64,000 nt of DNA. It comes from Sphingorhabdus sp. SMR4y (GTDB lineage Bacteria; Pseudomonadota; Alphaproteobacteria; Sphingomonadales; Sphingomonadaceae). Position 1 is the first letter of the stretch. Every line of letters begins with the position of its first letter. Below the pieces are notes generated by a model. It made no database searches. It had not been told where the DNA came from and worked only from the letters and a program-made list of their open reading frames with translations. The position numbers and the translations under genes were made by a program. Positions 54,604-63,990 of this stretch are shown piece after piece. The stretch lies in assembly GCF_002218195.1 (NCBI RefSeq), contig NZ_CP022336.1, positions 930,001-994,000 of the forward strand, written 5' to 3'.

Positions 54604-55506
54604 ATGGCGCCGCCAAACAATCGGCGTCCAGGCTTTTCCAAGCGGGCGCAATATAGCATATTCGCCAGCTATCTACTGGGCATATTGGGAGCGGTCTTGG
54701 GGCTGCTTCTGTTGCTTGTCTCCTTCATCGATCCGAGAGGATTTTCAGCACTTCGCACCATCGGTGCGGAAGCGATCGCGCCAGTCAGCAAGACTCTCTC
54801 CGAATTTGGCAGTCTGACCGGAAATGCCGGAGATCAAATTTCGGCCTATTTCAACGCCGCATCGAAAAATGCCGACATGCAGCAGGAACTGGAGCAGAAC
54901 CGGATAGAAATCCTCGAAGCGCGAGCCCTCAGACAGGAAAATGACCGGCTCAAGCGGCTCCTGAAACTGGATGAGGAAATTCCCGATTCCATTGCCATGG
55001 CGCGGCTGATCAGCTCGACTGCATCGAGCGCCCGCCGCATCGCCACATTGGGCGTCGGCAGCAGCAGTGGCCTTGAGCCCGGCCAGCCCGTCCGTTCGCC
55101 GGAGGGTCTGGTTGGCAGAATTCTGGAAACCGGTCCGACCACGGCCCGCGTCCTGCTCGTCTCGGACAGCAAGAATGTAACGCCGGTGCAGCGCGCCAGT
55201 GACAGCCTGCCCGCCTTTGCCACCGGCCGCGGCGACGGTACGGTCGATATCCAGCCGATCAACATCGGCACCAATCCGTTCAAGGGCGGCGATTTGCTGA
55301 TCACGTCGGGTAGCGGCGGACTGTACAGTCCTGGCATTCCCGTGGCGGTGGTCATTCGCAAGACCGAAACCGGCGCCATCGGCCGGGTGCTTGCCAACCC
55401 TGCCAAGGTCAGCCATGCCATTGTCCAGCCGATTTTTCAGGCCGAGACGGTCCGCCAGATCGAGGAAAATCCGGTGGATGATCTGGAAGAGGAAACCGGC
55501 GAATAG
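54604..55506 (+). CDS. mreC: Rod shape-determining protein MreC
   Basis: MreC spans the inner membrane once and scaffolds PBP2 in the periplasm. The 300-residue protein has a basic start, one helix (SYLLGILGAVLGLLLLLVSF), a coiled-coil stretch (MQQELEQNRIEILEARALRQ, then ENDRLKRLLKL) and two beta-barrel lobes (TLGVGSSSGLEPGQPVRSPE, LLITSGSGGLYSPGIPVAVV). ATG 54604 lies 50 bases after mreB; the last base of its stop is shared with the GTG of mreD. Confidence 0.93.
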   Translation: MAPPNNRRPGFSKRAQYSIFASYLLGILGAVLGLLLLLVSFIDPRGFSALRTIGAEAIAPVSKTLSEFGSLTGNAGDQISAYFNAASKNADMQQELEQNRIEILEARALRQENDRLKRLLKLDEEIPDSIAMARLISSTASSARRIATLGVGSSSGLEPGQPVRSPEGLVGRILETGPTTARVLLVSDSKNVTPVQRASDSLPAFATGRGDGTVDIQPINIGTNPFKGGDLLITSGSGGLYSPGIPVAVVIRKTETGAIGRVLANPAKVSHAIVQPIFQAETVRQIEENPVDDLEEETGE

Positions 55507-56021
55507 TGCCCCGGTCCCGTCAATCCCGGATTGGCCGCCAACCCTCGCAGTTGCGGATCAAGCTGATCCCGCCGCTGACCGTTGTCCTTGGCTCGATGAT
55601 CACCGCACTGCCGATTATCACCGATTACCCGATCCTGCCGCCAATAGGTCTGCTGGTGATACTGGCCTGGCGTCTGATCCGGCCCGGTTACTGGGCAGTA
55701 TGGGCCGGTTTTCCGCTCGGCCTCGTTGACGATATTTTCAGCGGACAGCCCTTTGGCAGCGCCGCGTTTCTCTGGTCGGTCATTTTCATTCTGCTCGAGA
55801 CGCTTGATCGAAGAGCCGTTCGGCGTGATTATTGGCAGGACTGGCTTATCGCCTCGATCGCCATCACAATTGTGCTAATATGCGCTATGCTGATCGTTGA
55901 CTTCGATTCCAATCTGCTGCGGCTCGACTTGCTGTTGCCGCAGATATTGCTTTCTGTCCTGCTCTATCCGTTCGTCGCCCGGCTGATCGGTGCGATCGAT
56001 AACTGGCGGGTGGCGTCATGA
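55506..56021 (+). CDS. mreD: Rod shape-determining protein MreD
   Basis: The 171-residue product starts at GTG 55506, one base into the mreC stop (TAGTG). It is a small multi-pass membrane protein: five hydrophobic helices including VVLGSMITALPIITDYPILP, GYWAVWAGFPLGLVDDIFSG and ASIAITIVLICAMLIV, as expected for MreD. Its stop overlaps the mrdA start (ATGA). MreD likely acts as a membrane partner of MreC. Confidence 0.9.
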   Translation: MPRSRQSRIGRQPSQLRIKLIPPLTVVLGSMITALPIITDYPILPPIGLLVILAWRLIRPGYWAVWAGFPLGLVDDIFSGQPFGSAAFLWSVIFILLETLDRRAVRRDYWQDWLIASIAITIVLICAMLIVDFDSNLLRLDLLLPQILLSVLLYPFVARLIGAIDNWRVAS

Positions 56022-57985
56022 AACCGGCGAAAACGATCAGCAGCGCCATGCAGGAACTGACCTTCACCCGCAGGGCAACGGTAATTGGCGGTCTGCAGAT
56101 CGGCGTTGGCGTGCTGCTGGCAGCGCGTATGGCCTATATTTCGGTAGCCGAGAACGAACATTACAAGCTGTTGTCGGAAAGCAACCGGGTCAATCTCACG
56201 CTCGTGCCACCGCGCCGTGGCTGGCTGATCGACCGGAGTGGCAAGCCGATTGCCAACAACAAGACCGATTTTCGTATCGACATCATTCCCGACCGGCTGC
56301 GCGACAAGGAAAAGACCGTAGCGACTCTGGCGAATCTGCTGTCCCTCGACCCGGAGGAGCTTGAGCGGATCAATCGGGAGCTGGAACAGGCCGGCAGTTT
56401 CCAGCCCGTTCAGGTCGCGACCGGACTGGATTCCGAACAATATGCCGCCGTCAGTGTCCGCCTTCCCGATTTGCCCGGCGTGTCGCCTCGACAGGGCTTT
56501 TCCCGCAATTATCCGAGCGGTCCGGCGATCGGCCATCTGGTCGGCTATGTCGGCATTGCCTCGGCAGAAGATTATAAGGAAAACCCGGATCCGATATTGA
56601 TTACTCCGGGGTACAAGATCGGCAAGGACGGCCTCGAAAAGATGTTCGAGGACCATTTGCAGGGCGAGCCCGGCGCAAAGCGGGTCGAAGTAACGGCTCG
56701 GGGCAAGATCGTCCGCGAGCTCAACACCCGGCCCGACGTTCCCGGCAAGCCGCTGCAACTGACTCTCGATATCGACCTGCAGGAATATGCAGCCCGGCGT
56801 CTCGGCCCCGAATCCGGGTCTGTGGTGGTCATCGATTGCCTGACCGGTGATATCCTGACGATGACCTCGATGCCGTCTTTTGACCCGAACAGCTTCTCCG
56901 ACGGCATTGGCGTCACCGAATATGGCATGTTGCGCGAAGATGATCATGTGCCGCTGCTCGACAAGTCTCTGAAAAGCCTGTTCCCGCCGGGGTCCACGGT
57001 CAAGCCGATGGTTGGCCTGTCCTTTCTGGAAGCGGGGCTCGATCCCGATGAAACGGTCAATTGCAATGGCGGACTGCAGGTCGGCAACCGGCGCTTCCGC
57101 TGCTGGAAACGCGGCGGTCACGGACGGGTTGACCTGGCCAAGGGCATTTACCAGAGCTGCGATGTCTATTTCTATTATTTTGCCCAGAAAATCGGCATCA
57201 ATCCGATCGCGCTGATGGCCAACCGTCTGGGTCTTGGTCAGAAATATCCGCTGCCGGTGGCCAGCCAGTTTTACGGCACGGTCCCCGATCCGGCCTGGCT
57301 GCGCAAAAAGCACAAGCGCGAATGGCAGGCCTATGACACGGTCAATACCACCATCGGCCAGGGCTATATGCTGGTTAATCCGACCCAGCTCGCGGTCATG
57401 GCGTCACGGCTCGCGACCGGCAAGAATATCGTCCCTCGCCTGATCATGGATGAAAAAAAATCACCCATCCAGACGCTCAATCTCGACCCCGAGCATCTGC
57501 TCTACGTCCAGAAGGCGATGAGCGATGTGGTCAACGGGCCGGGTACTGCCGGACGGGCGCGCCTGCCGCTTGACGATGTCAAGATGGCAGGCAAGACCGG
57601 TACCGCGCAGGTGGTCAATCTCGACTTCGGGCGCGGCGGTCAGGATGTCGCCTGGAAATATCGCGACCACGGCCTGTTCGTGTGCTTCGCTCCTTATGAT
57701 AATCCGCGCTATGCGGCCGCTGTGGTTATCGAACATGGCGGCGGGTCCGGCGCAGCCTATCCAGTTGCCAGGGACGTACTGACCTTTCTCTATGATCGCC
57801 AGAAAGCAATGGATGTGCTTGCCGGGCTGGAAAAATCCTGGGGCGGCACGATCCAGGAACGGATGGACCGCAAGATGGCCGCCTATCGCGCCCGCAAGAA
57901 TCTCGAAAAGGCAATGGCCGAAAACCCGGCCGCTGCCGAAGCGGACACGGCCGACAGCAGCGCTGATGCCACCGCGGGAGAATAA
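56018..57985 (+). CDS. mrdA: Penicillin-binding protein 2
   Basis: PBP2 is the transpeptidase of cell elongation. The 655-residue protein has one N-terminal membrane helix, the dimerisation region, and the penicillin-binding domain with the SxxK motif SLFPPGSTVKPMVGLSF, SxN-type IYQSCDVYFYYFAQKIG and KTGTAQVVN. An Ala/Glu/Asp-rich tail (AAAEADTADSSADATAGE) follows. ATG 56018 overlaps the mreD stop by four bases. It lies three bases before the mrdB TTG, forming one operon of elongasome parts. Confidence 0.96.
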   Translation: MKPAKTISSAMQELTFTRRATVIGGLQIGVGVLLAARMAYISVAENEHYKLLSESNRVNLTLVPPRRGWLIDRSGKPIANNKTDFRIDIIPDRLRDKEKTVATLANLLSLDPEELERINRELEQAGSFQPVQVATGLDSEQYAAVSVRLPDLPGVSPRQGFSRNYPSGPAIGHLVGYVGIASAEDYKENPDPILITPGYKIGKDGLEKMFEDHLQGEPGAKRVEVTARGKIVRELNTRPDVPGKPLQLTLDIDLQEYAARRLGPESGSVVVIDCLTGDILTMTSMPSFDPNSFSDGIGVTEYGMLREDDHVPLLDKSLKSLFPPGSTVKPMVGLSFLEAGLDPDETVNCNGGLQVGNRRFRCWKRGGHGRVDLAKGIYQSCDVYFYYFAQKIGINPIALMANRLGLGQKYPLPVASQFYGTVPDPAWLRKKHKREWQAYDTVNTTIGQGYMLVNPTQLAVMASRLATGKNIVPRLIMDEKKSPIQTLNLDPEHLLYVQKAMSDVVNGPGTAGRARLPLDDVKMAGKTGTAQVVNLDFGRGGQDVAWKYRDHGLFVCFAPYDNPRYAAAVVIEHGGGSGAAYPVARDVLTFLYDRQKAMDVLAGLEKSWGGTIQERMDRKMAAYRARKNLEKAMAENPAAAEADTADSSADATAGE

Positions 57986-57987
57986 GG

Positions 57988-59100
57988 TTGAGTGATTTCA
58001 TTCCCGCTCCGATCGCGCAATTGCCCTGGAAAACGATTTTGCTGCTGTTTGTCTTGGCAAGCTTCGGGTTCGTCGTTCTCTACTCCGCAGCTGGCGGCAG
58101 CCTGACCCCCTGGGCCGGCCTGCACATGGTCCGTTTCACGATCTTTGTCGGGATGGCCATCGTGCTCTCGCGCTTCCGGGAAAATTTCTGGAAGACCATG
58201 GCCTTCCCGATTTATATCGTCGTTGTTCTCATGCTGCTCGGGGTCGAGCTGATCGGCGCGGTCGGGGGCGGCAGCCAGCGCTGGCTCAATCTCGGCGTCA
58301 TTCGGCTGCAGCCATCGGAACTGATGAAGGTCGCGATCATCCTGGCGGTGGCCCGTTTCTACGATCTCCTGCCGCCCGCCCAGATCAGGACATGGGGCGC
58401 GATCTGGCCCTTGTTCGGGCTGCTGGCCTTGCCCTGCGCCCTGATCCTGATGCAACCCGACCTCGGCACCACGATCACCGTGGTCACCGGCGCGCTGACC
58501 ATCGCCTTTCTCGCCGGACTGCCATTGCGCCTCTTTATCGGCGGTGCGGCAGCGGTCGCGGTTCTGGCTCCCCTCGCCTATTTCTTCGCGCTGGAAGATT
58601 ATCAGCAACGCCGCGTAACCACCTTTCTCAACCCCGAAAATGATCCGCTCGGCGCCGGTTACCATATCAGCCAGTCGAAAATCGCGATCGGATCAGGCGG
58701 CCTGTTCGGCAAGGGTTTTCTGAACGGCACCCAGAGCCATCTCGATTATCTGCCGGAAGGCCACACGGACTTCGTCTTCGCCACCATGGCCGAGGAATGG
58801 GGCCTGATGGGCGGTATATTGGTGCTGTTCTGCTTCTTCCTGCTGTTCCGCTGGGGCCTTGGCGTCGCCATGAAGGCAAAAACCCGCTTTTCCCAGCTCA
58901 CAGCGGCGGGCATGACGGTGACGATTTTCTTCTATGTTGCGATCAACCTGATGATGGTGATGGGACTGGCGCCAGTGGTCGGCATCCCCCTGCCATTCAT
59001 GAGTCACGGGGGCTCGTCGATGATGACCATCATGATCTGTGTCGGCATCCTGATGTCGATCGAACGCAATCCGGGCCGAAGCGGCAACGCGTTTGGATGA
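57988..59100 (+). CDS. mrdB: Peptidoglycan glycosyltransferase RodA (SEDS family)
   Basis: RodA polymerises lipid II with PBP2 for elongation. The 370-residue protein has about ten hydrophobic helices and the SEDS signatures GGGSQRWLNLGVIRLQPSEL, GSGGLFGKGFLNGTQSHLDY, LPEGHTDFVFATMAEEWGLM and GIPLPFMSHGGSSMMTIMIC. The start is TTG 57988, two bases after the mrdA stop; GGGAG lies eight bases upstream and no ATG is close. It ends about 60 bases before tRNA-Lys. Confidence 0.95.
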   Translation: MSDFIPAPIAQLPWKTILLLFVLASFGFVVLYSAAGGSLTPWAGLHMVRFTIFVGMAIVLSRFRENFWKTMAFPIYIVVVLMLLGVELIGAVGGGSQRWLNLGVIRLQPSELMKVAIILAVARFYDLLPPAQIRTWGAIWPLFGLLALPCALILMQPDLGTTITVVTGALTIAFLAGLPLRLFIGGAAAVAVLAPLAYFFALEDYQQRRVTTFLNPENDPLGAGYHISQSKIAIGSGGLFGKGFLNGTQSHLDYLPEGHTDFVFATMAEEWGLMGGILVLFCFFLLFRWGLGVAMKAKTRFSQLTAAGMTVTIFFYVAINLMMVMGLAPVVGIPLPFMSHGGSSMMTIMICVGILMSIERNPGRSGNAFG

Positions 59101-59118
59101 AAATTCCCAACCAACCGG

Positions 59119-59148
59119 TTGCGTTCCGGAAATCCGGCCCTATATAGC
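59119..59148 (+). promoter_or_regulatory. Predicted promoter of tRNA-Lys
   Basis: TTGCGT (59119-59124) is followed after 16 or 18 bases by TATATA (59141-59146) or TATAGC (59143-59148). The tRNA begins about ten bases later. Confidence 0.55.
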
Positions 59149-59157
59149 CCCTGTAGT

Positions 59158-59233
<76 letters not shown>

Positions 59234-59277
59234 TTTTCTTCGATATAGAAACCATCCGGTGGATGGCTTCCGGCAGA

Positions 59278-59316
59278 GCATGCAGCGCAATTTTATCCGC
59301 TGGTGCGGTTGCATGC
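59278..59316. repeat. Inverted repeat after tRNA-Lys
   Basis: GCATGCA.GCGCA and TGCG.TTGCATGC pair around a 14-base loop. The 117-base gap to the next gene holds no gene; this could serve as a weak terminator, but no T-run follows. Confidence 0.35.
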
Positions 59317-59350
59317 CTGGCACGCTGCGAACATCATCCAGAGAGCCTAG

Positions 59351-60763
59351 CTAAGCGCCCGACGGGACGCCGCGATCCTGGTCTTCCGGCAAGTCGATCG
59401 GTGTCGCCGCGCAAATCGTCCTCAGCGCCTGTTTCAGACCCTCCTCGATCGTCGGATGGTAATATGGCATTTCCAGCAACTGGCTGGCGGTCTGTCCCTG
59501 CTGGATCGCCCAGGTCAATATGTGCGCAAGATGTTCGCTGTCGGGCGTGCACAGGTCCGCGCCGATCAGCCGGCCATCCGGTGCGGCCGCATACAGCGTG
59601 AGGACGCCCTTGTTGCGGCCTTCCACGCGCGCCCTGCCCTGATCGCTATAATCGGCAGTGCGGGTGATCACGCCATCCTCTTCCGACTGGCCGATCCGTG
59701 CCACGGGCGGGCTGGTGAAGGTGATGCTGAAATGCGGAAAGCGATCCGCCTGCATCGAAGCCGGATAGGCCACGGCATTGCGCCCGGCTATCGCGCCATC
59801 CTGCGAGGCCTCGTGCAGCAAAGGCAGATCGTCGGCGACATCACCGGCCAGAAATATCCTGCTGTCACCGCATTGCATCGTATTGCGGTCATGGACCGGC
59901 ACGCCATGATCGTCGAGTTCCAGTCCGGCAGCCGCAAGATCAAGGCTGTCGAGATTCGGCGGCCGTCCGGTCGCGACCAGAACATGATCGAAATCCGACT
60001 GCCCCGATTCCCCGCCGCTCCAGGAAAGATGTGCGCCGGCGTCCGTCGGGCTGGCGTCAATGTCCACGCCCAGTTTCAGAACAAGATCGGTCTCGATGAT
60101 CTGCTTCAGCGAATCATGCACCTTGTCGCAGCGGATACCGCCGAGCCTCTCATTCTGATCGAACAGGGTGACTTCGACACCGAGGCGCGCCATGGCCTGC
60201 GCCAGTTCGAGACCGATGGGGCCGGAACCGACCACCGCGAGGCGGACGGGAAGATGCTCCAGTTCGAATATGGTCTCGTTGGTCAGCAGGCATTTTCCCA
60301 GTCCCGCAAACTGGTCGGGAATGAAGGGACTGGAACCCGTGGCGATGATGATGCGCCGGGCTTCGACTTGCCGCCCATCGTCCAGTTCCAGGCTATTGGA
60401 CGCGATGAACCGGGCCCGCCCCCGCAAGCGGACCCGGGCCGGGATATCGGCGATGCTTTCGCGGGTCAGCCGGGCGAATCGGTCGCGTTCGTCACGCACG
60501 CGTTGCATCACGGCCTGTCCATCAATGTCGACAGTCGGAACCCTGATGCCAAAGATGTCGGTGGAGCGCGCGGCATGCGCGGCATGCGAAGCCGCGATCA
60601 GCAGCTTTGAAGGCATGCAGCCGACATTGGCACAGGTTGTCCCGTTGAAATGGGGATCGATCAGCAAGGTGCTGGCCCCGTTGGCGCGGGCAGCCCGCTC
60701 GGCCGCCAGACCGGCGGTGCCGGCGCCGATGACCGCAACGTCGCATCGCAGGATACTGGCCAT
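59351..60763 (-). CDS. Pyridine nucleotide-disulfide oxidoreductase (dihydrolipoamide dehydrogenase/mercuric reductase-like)
   Basis: The 470-residue flavoprotein has the FAD motif CDVAVIGAGTAGLAAERAAR, the redox pair in GTTCANVGCMPSKLLIAA (CxxxxC), the NAD-binding VVGSGPIGLELAQAMARLGV and the second FAD motif SRIFLAGDVADD. The C-terminal dimer domain carries the active-site His in MPYYHPTIEEGL. No N-terminal heavy-metal domain or Cys-Cys end is seen, so mercury reduction is unlikely. It resembles the stand-alone dihydrolipoyl dehydrogenase-like group found outside the 2-oxoacid complexes; its substrate is unknown. ATG 60763 begins one base after the aldehyde dehydrogenase stop, so it is cotranscribed. 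Confidence 0.85.
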   Translation of the reverse strand: MASILRCDVAVIGAGTAGLAAERAARANGASTLLIDPHFNGTTCANVGCMPSKLLIAASHAAHAARSTDIFGIRVPTVDIDGQAVMQRVRDERDRFARLTRESIADIPARVRLRGRARFIASNSLELDDGRQVEARRIIIATGSSPFIPDQFAGLGKCLLTNETIFELEHLPVRLAVVGSGPIGLELAQAMARLGVEVTLFDQNERLGGIRCDKVHDSLKQIIETDLVLKLGVDIDASPTDAGAHLSWSGGESGQSDFDHVLVATGRPPNLDSLDLAAAGLELDDHGVPVHDRNTMQCGDSRIFLAGDVADDLPLLHEASQDGAIAGRNAVAYPASMQADRFPHFSITFTSPPVARIGQSEEDGVITRTADYSDQGRARVEGRNKGVLTLYAAAPDGRLIGADLCTPDSEHLAHILTWAIQQGQTASQLLEMPYYHPTIEEGLKQALRTICAATPIDLPEDQDRGVPSGA

Positions 60764-60764
60764 G

Positions 60765-62144
60765 TCAGGCGCCAATCGTAATCGACTTGACGTTTGCGAA
60801 CTCTTTCAGTCCCACCTCGCCATGCTCGCGGCCATAGCCGCTATCCTTGACGCCGCCGAAGGGCATGTCCGGCGAGGCGATGCTATAGCTATTGATATTC
60901 ACCATTCCGGTATCAAACCGGCTTGACGCCATCTTGATCGCGCGCTCGACGTCCTTACTGAAAATACCGCCGCCCAGCCCGTAGCGGCTGTCATTGGCGA
61001 TACGCATGGCGTCCTCGTCGTCCTGAGCCCTGATAATCGAGGCAACCGGTCCGAAAATCTCGTCATCATAGGCTGGCTGACCAGGCGCAACGTCGACCAG
61101 CGCCGTAGCGGGATAGAACCAGCCCGTCTGGTCCGGGATAGAGCCGCCTGCGATGATCTTCGCGCCTTTTGCGACGCTTTCCTCGACCTGGGAGTGAACC
61201 TGGTCGCGCTGGCTGCGGGAGACCATCGGGCCAAGCTGGGTTTCCTCCTTGTTCGGATCGCCCATTTTCACATCCTTGAATGCGGCTGCATAGCCCTCGA
61301 CAAAGGCATCATAATTTTTCTCGGTCACAATGAAGCGTTTGGCGTTCACGCAGGTCTGGCCATTGTTGAAAATTCGGCCCTGCACACAAGCCTTGATCGC
61401 GAGATCGAGATCGGCATCGTCGAACAGCATATAAGCGTCGTTCGACCCAAGCTCGAGAACCGTTTTCTTGGAGACCGATGCGGCCCGTTGAGCGACTGAG
61501 CGCCCGGCCTTGTCGCTGCCGGTGAGAGTCACGCCCCGGACCAGATCATGCTCGATAATTCTGTCGGACTGGTCATGGCTGATCAGCAGCACGCCAAACA
61601 GGCCCTTGGGCAATCCGGCGGCTTCATAGATATCGCGCAACATCAGCCCGCTGCCCGTGCAATTGGCCGAATGCTTCAACAGCACGCCATTGCCCACCAT
61701 CAGGGCGGAAATGGAATAGCGAATCGCCTGGTAGCAAGGGAAGTTCCAGGGCTGAATTCCGTAGATCACGCCGAGCGGGGAATAAGTGACGATTCCGCGT
61801 CCTTCCGGCACGTCTCTTTCTTCATCCGCCAGCATCTCGGGGCCATTTTTGGCGGTATAGTCGCAGATGCTTGCGCACAGCTCGATTTCAGCGCGCGCAT
61901 CGCTGAGCAGCTTGCCCATCTCATCGGTCATAAGCTGGGCAAATTCTTCCTGCGACTGGCGTAACCGATCACCGATCGCAGCAATCACGGCAGCTCGCTC
62001 ATCAAGACTTTTCAGCCGCCAGTCCAGAAAGGCATGATGCGCCTTCTCGACCACTGCCAGGGCCTCTTCATCGGTCATGATCGGATAGGTTTCGAGCCGG
62101 TCTTCGGTGAGCGGATTTACGGTTTCAATGCTTTTGTCGGTCAT
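60765..62144 (-). CDS. NAD(P)-dependent aldehyde dehydrogenase, succinate-semialdehyde type
   Basis: The 459-residue protein is a complete aldehyde dehydrogenase: YSPLGVIYGIQPWNFPCYQA, GVTLTGSDKAGRSVAQRAAS (nucleotide fold), the Glu in KKTVLELGSNDAYMLFDDAD and the catalytic Cys in IFNNGQTCVNAKRFIVTEKN. The short N-terminus and SPDMPFGGVKDSGYGREHGE near the end fit the NAD-dependent succinate-semialdehyde dehydrogenase group, but other short aldehydes are possible. It lies directly upstream of the disulfide-oxidoreductase gene on the same strand. Confidence 0.88.
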   Translation of the reverse strand: MTDKSIETVNPLTEDRLETYPIMTDEEALAVVEKAHHAFLDWRLKSLDERAAVIAAIGDRLRQSQEEFAQLMTDEMGKLLSDARAEIELCASICDYTAKNGPEMLADEERDVPEGRGIVTYSPLGVIYGIQPWNFPCYQAIRYSISALMVGNGVLLKHSANCTGSGLMLRDIYEAAGLPKGLFGVLLISHDQSDRIIEHDLVRGVTLTGSDKAGRSVAQRAASVSKKTVLELGSNDAYMLFDDADLDLAIKACVQGRIFNNGQTCVNAKRFIVTEKNYDAFVEGYAAAFKDVKMGDPNKEETQLGPMVSRSQRDQVHSQVEESVAKGAKIIAGGSIPDQTGWFYPATALVDVAPGQPAYDDEIFGPVASIIRAQDDEDAMRIANDSRYGLGGGIFSKDVERAIKMASSRFDTGMVNINSYSIASPDMPFGGVKDSGYGREHGEVGLKEFANVKSITIGA

Positions 62145-62200
62145 GGGAAATCCTTGATTATTTTTATTTTGTTGATGGCTTCGGAAGCTTTGGAGAACAG

Positions 62201-62968
62201 TCAGCCGCAGGATTTGCGATGATCGTCCAGCGTACAGGAGGCCTGCTTCAGCGCTTTGCTGATCGCTTCAGGAAAGTCTTGATCGTCGAGGTGCAGCAGG
62301 CCGCTGTGCGCCGCGCAGACGATGCTGCTGTCGGCCCAGTCGCGGGCCAGCTCCTTGGCCCAGCGAATATAGTCATCCGCAGCGCCGGGCCGCTTTTCAA
62401 GACCGTCAGCCAGCTTGGGGTGGAATCGCAACTTTGGCCCCGGAACCATCTTCTGGACCAGCGCCGGCAGATCGATGACCATCAACGTATCATCGACATG
62501 AATAATGCCGCTTTCGCGATGCCGCACGATCACCGATCCGACATGCACGCTGTCGTCATCGGAAATGAAATCGACGCCCGAAGGGATTGAAAAATCGAGT
62601 ATATCGGAAAATTGCTTTTGCGTGGCCTCGTCCTCGATGCGATCCGCATCCCAGTCCAGATTCGGTGCCTGCTCATGGTGACGGCGCGTGCCGATCAACC
62701 GGGCGTGGGGCAGCATCTTCTGGATATATTGGCAATGGATAGTGTGAAACGGGTGCACGTTCAGAACTGCTTCGATCAGCGCACCACCATCGGTCAGTGC
62801 CAGTAGCTCCTCCCGATCCGGCCGGTCCAGCTCGTAGGAATCGAGCAGGATAAAGGTCCCGCCCGGCTTGCGTATCAGCGACATATGCGTGCCGATATTG
62901 ATGACATGGGCGATTTTGAAATCACCGCGGATATTCCAGAAATTGTCTGCCAGATGTTCGATCGCCAT
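62201..62968 (-). CDS. Metallo-beta-lactamase-fold-like hydrolase
   Basis: ATG 62968 is chosen because MAIEHLADNFWNIRGDFKIA fits a fold start; AGGAG lies only one base before the ATG, which is unusually close. The 255-residue product resembles MBL-fold proteins: INIGTHMSLIRKPGGTFILL, a metal-like NVHPFHTIHCQYI (His spacing is not the classical HxHxDH), GTRRHHEQAP, the central SGIIHVDDTLMVID and AAHSGLLHLDD. Because the metal motif is altered, the call is tentative. It lies 56 bases upstream of the aldehyde dehydrogenase gene on the same strand. Confidence 0.6.
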   Translation of the reverse strand: MAIEHLADNFWNIRGDFKIAHVINIGTHMSLIRKPGGTFILLDSYELDRPDREELLALTDGGALIEAVLNVHPFHTIHCQYIQKMLPHARLIGTRRHHEQAPNLDWDADRIEDEATQKQFSDILDFSIPSGVDFISDDDSVHVGSVIVRHRESGIIHVDDTLMVIDLPALVQKMVPGPKLRFHPKLADGLEKRPGAADDYIRWAKELARDWADSSIVCAAHSGLLHLDDQDFPEAISKALKQASCTLDDHRKSCG

Positions 62969-63177
62969 GCTCCTAGAGAATTCTGTTGGGGTTGTCCGAA
63001 CAACACCCGGGAGCGGGTTCGGTTCCGCTTGCGACGCGATTGACGTGGATCTGTCGCCAGCCAGCCGGTGCGGTCTTGACGTCAGCACAGGACATTGAAA
63101 TCAAAGGTTCTGGGCCCTCTGGGGACAGGCGTTTCGTCGAGCAGGAAAGTACCGATGAGGCCGGAATTCAGCCCCTG
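62969..63177. other. 209-base gap, no gene found
   Basis: I see no gene or clear promoter. A small GTTGT/ACAAC hairpin (about 62981-63009) lies close to the start of the metallo-hydrolase-like gene. Confidence 0.3.
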
Positions 63178-63441
63178 CTAGCGCAGTTGACTGTCCTTGC
63201 TGCCACGCCGGTTTATGCCGGCATTGCGCCGGCCGGCATCACGGGCCGACTGGCAGACCACACAAGTCCGCGTCCCGGGCAAGGCCCGCCGTCGGGCTTC
63301 CGGAATCTCATCGCCACATTCTGCGCAATATCGGGCGGCTTCGCCGGTTGGCATGTCCGCCCGCGCGCGTTTCACTGCGTCCGTGATCGTGTCGTCAATC
63401 TGATCCTGAACGGCGCCGTCGCGCGCCCATCCGCCTGCCAT
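63178..63441 (-). CDS. DksA/TraR C4-type zinc-finger protein
   Basis: The 87-residue product has the DksA/TraR zinc finger: YCAECGDEIPEARRRALPGT then RTCVVCQSAR, with four cysteines (C..C ... C..C). The short N-terminal part (DQIDDTITDAVKRARADM) lacks the long coiled coil of DksA, so it resembles the small YbiI/TraR-type proteins that bind RNA polymerase or DNA-independent partners. ATG 63441 has GGAG seven bases upstream. Gene context gives no further clue. Confidence 0.85.
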   Translation of the reverse strand: MAGGWARDGAVQDQIDDTITDAVKRARADMPTGEAARYCAECGDEIPEARRRALPGTRTCVVCQSARDAGRRNAGINRRGSKDSQLR

Positions 63442-63714
63442 TACAATCTCCAGAAATATCGCTTGGTCAAAAGAGCAACGGCTATGCGGGGAAAAGGTTG
63501 CCTGCCTGGCGTCCCCACCTCAACTATCCAGGAAGGGACCGATCATGCCGCTTCGGCAGGAACGGCACACCTCTGATGGCTCCGGCCCTCAGGCCCGGAG
63601 AATGGTGCCCGTCCTGAATAGAAAAAGGCGGGCCTCTCTTCGAGGTCCCGCCTGATTTTTCCAGAACAAAGCGCGAAAAAAAATCGGGGAGCGATACTCT
63701 GCCCCCCGGATCGA
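63442..63714. other. 273-base gap holding HU terminator
   Basis: The gap contains the hairpin at 63622-63660 and a GCCGCTTCGGC hairpin near 63550. I found no RNA gene or open frame with a family match. Confidence 0.35.
63622..63660 (-). terminator. Intrinsic terminator after HU gene
   Basis: On the minus strand AGGCGGGACCTC and GAGGCCCGCCT form the stem around AGAGA, followed by TTTTTC. It lies downstream of the HU stop. Confidence 0.85.
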
Positions 63715-63990
63715 TTATTTGTTGACGGCGTCTTTCAAGCCCTTGCCGGCTTTGAATTTGGCTTGTGTCGATGCTGGAATCTGCATTGGCTCGCCGGTGC
63801 GCGGATTGCGGCCGGTGGAAGCTTTGCGCTTTGAGGTTGAGAATGTGCCGAAGCCAACGAGACGAACTTCGCCACCGCCGGACAATGCACTGCTGATGGA
63901 ATCAAATACAGCGTCTACCGCTTTGCCGGCATCGCTTTTGCTGAGGCCGCTCTGATCGGCGACGTTACTGATAAGGTCCTGTTTATTCAT
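63715..63990 (-). CDS. hup: DNA-binding protein HU
   Basis: HU is the small nucleoid protein that bends and compacts DNA. The 91-residue product has the family pattern: MNKQDLISNVADQSGLSKSD, then VRLVGFGTFSTSKRKASTGR and the DNA-binding arm RNPRTGEPMQIPASTQAKFK. The fold and length (about 90) are standard. Its terminator lies downstream at 63622-63660. Confidence 0.97.
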   Translation of the reverse strand: MNKQDLISNVADQSGLSKSDAGKAVDAVFDSISSALSGGGEVRLVGFGTFSTSKRKASTGRNPRTGEPMQIPASTQAKFKAGKGLKDAVNK

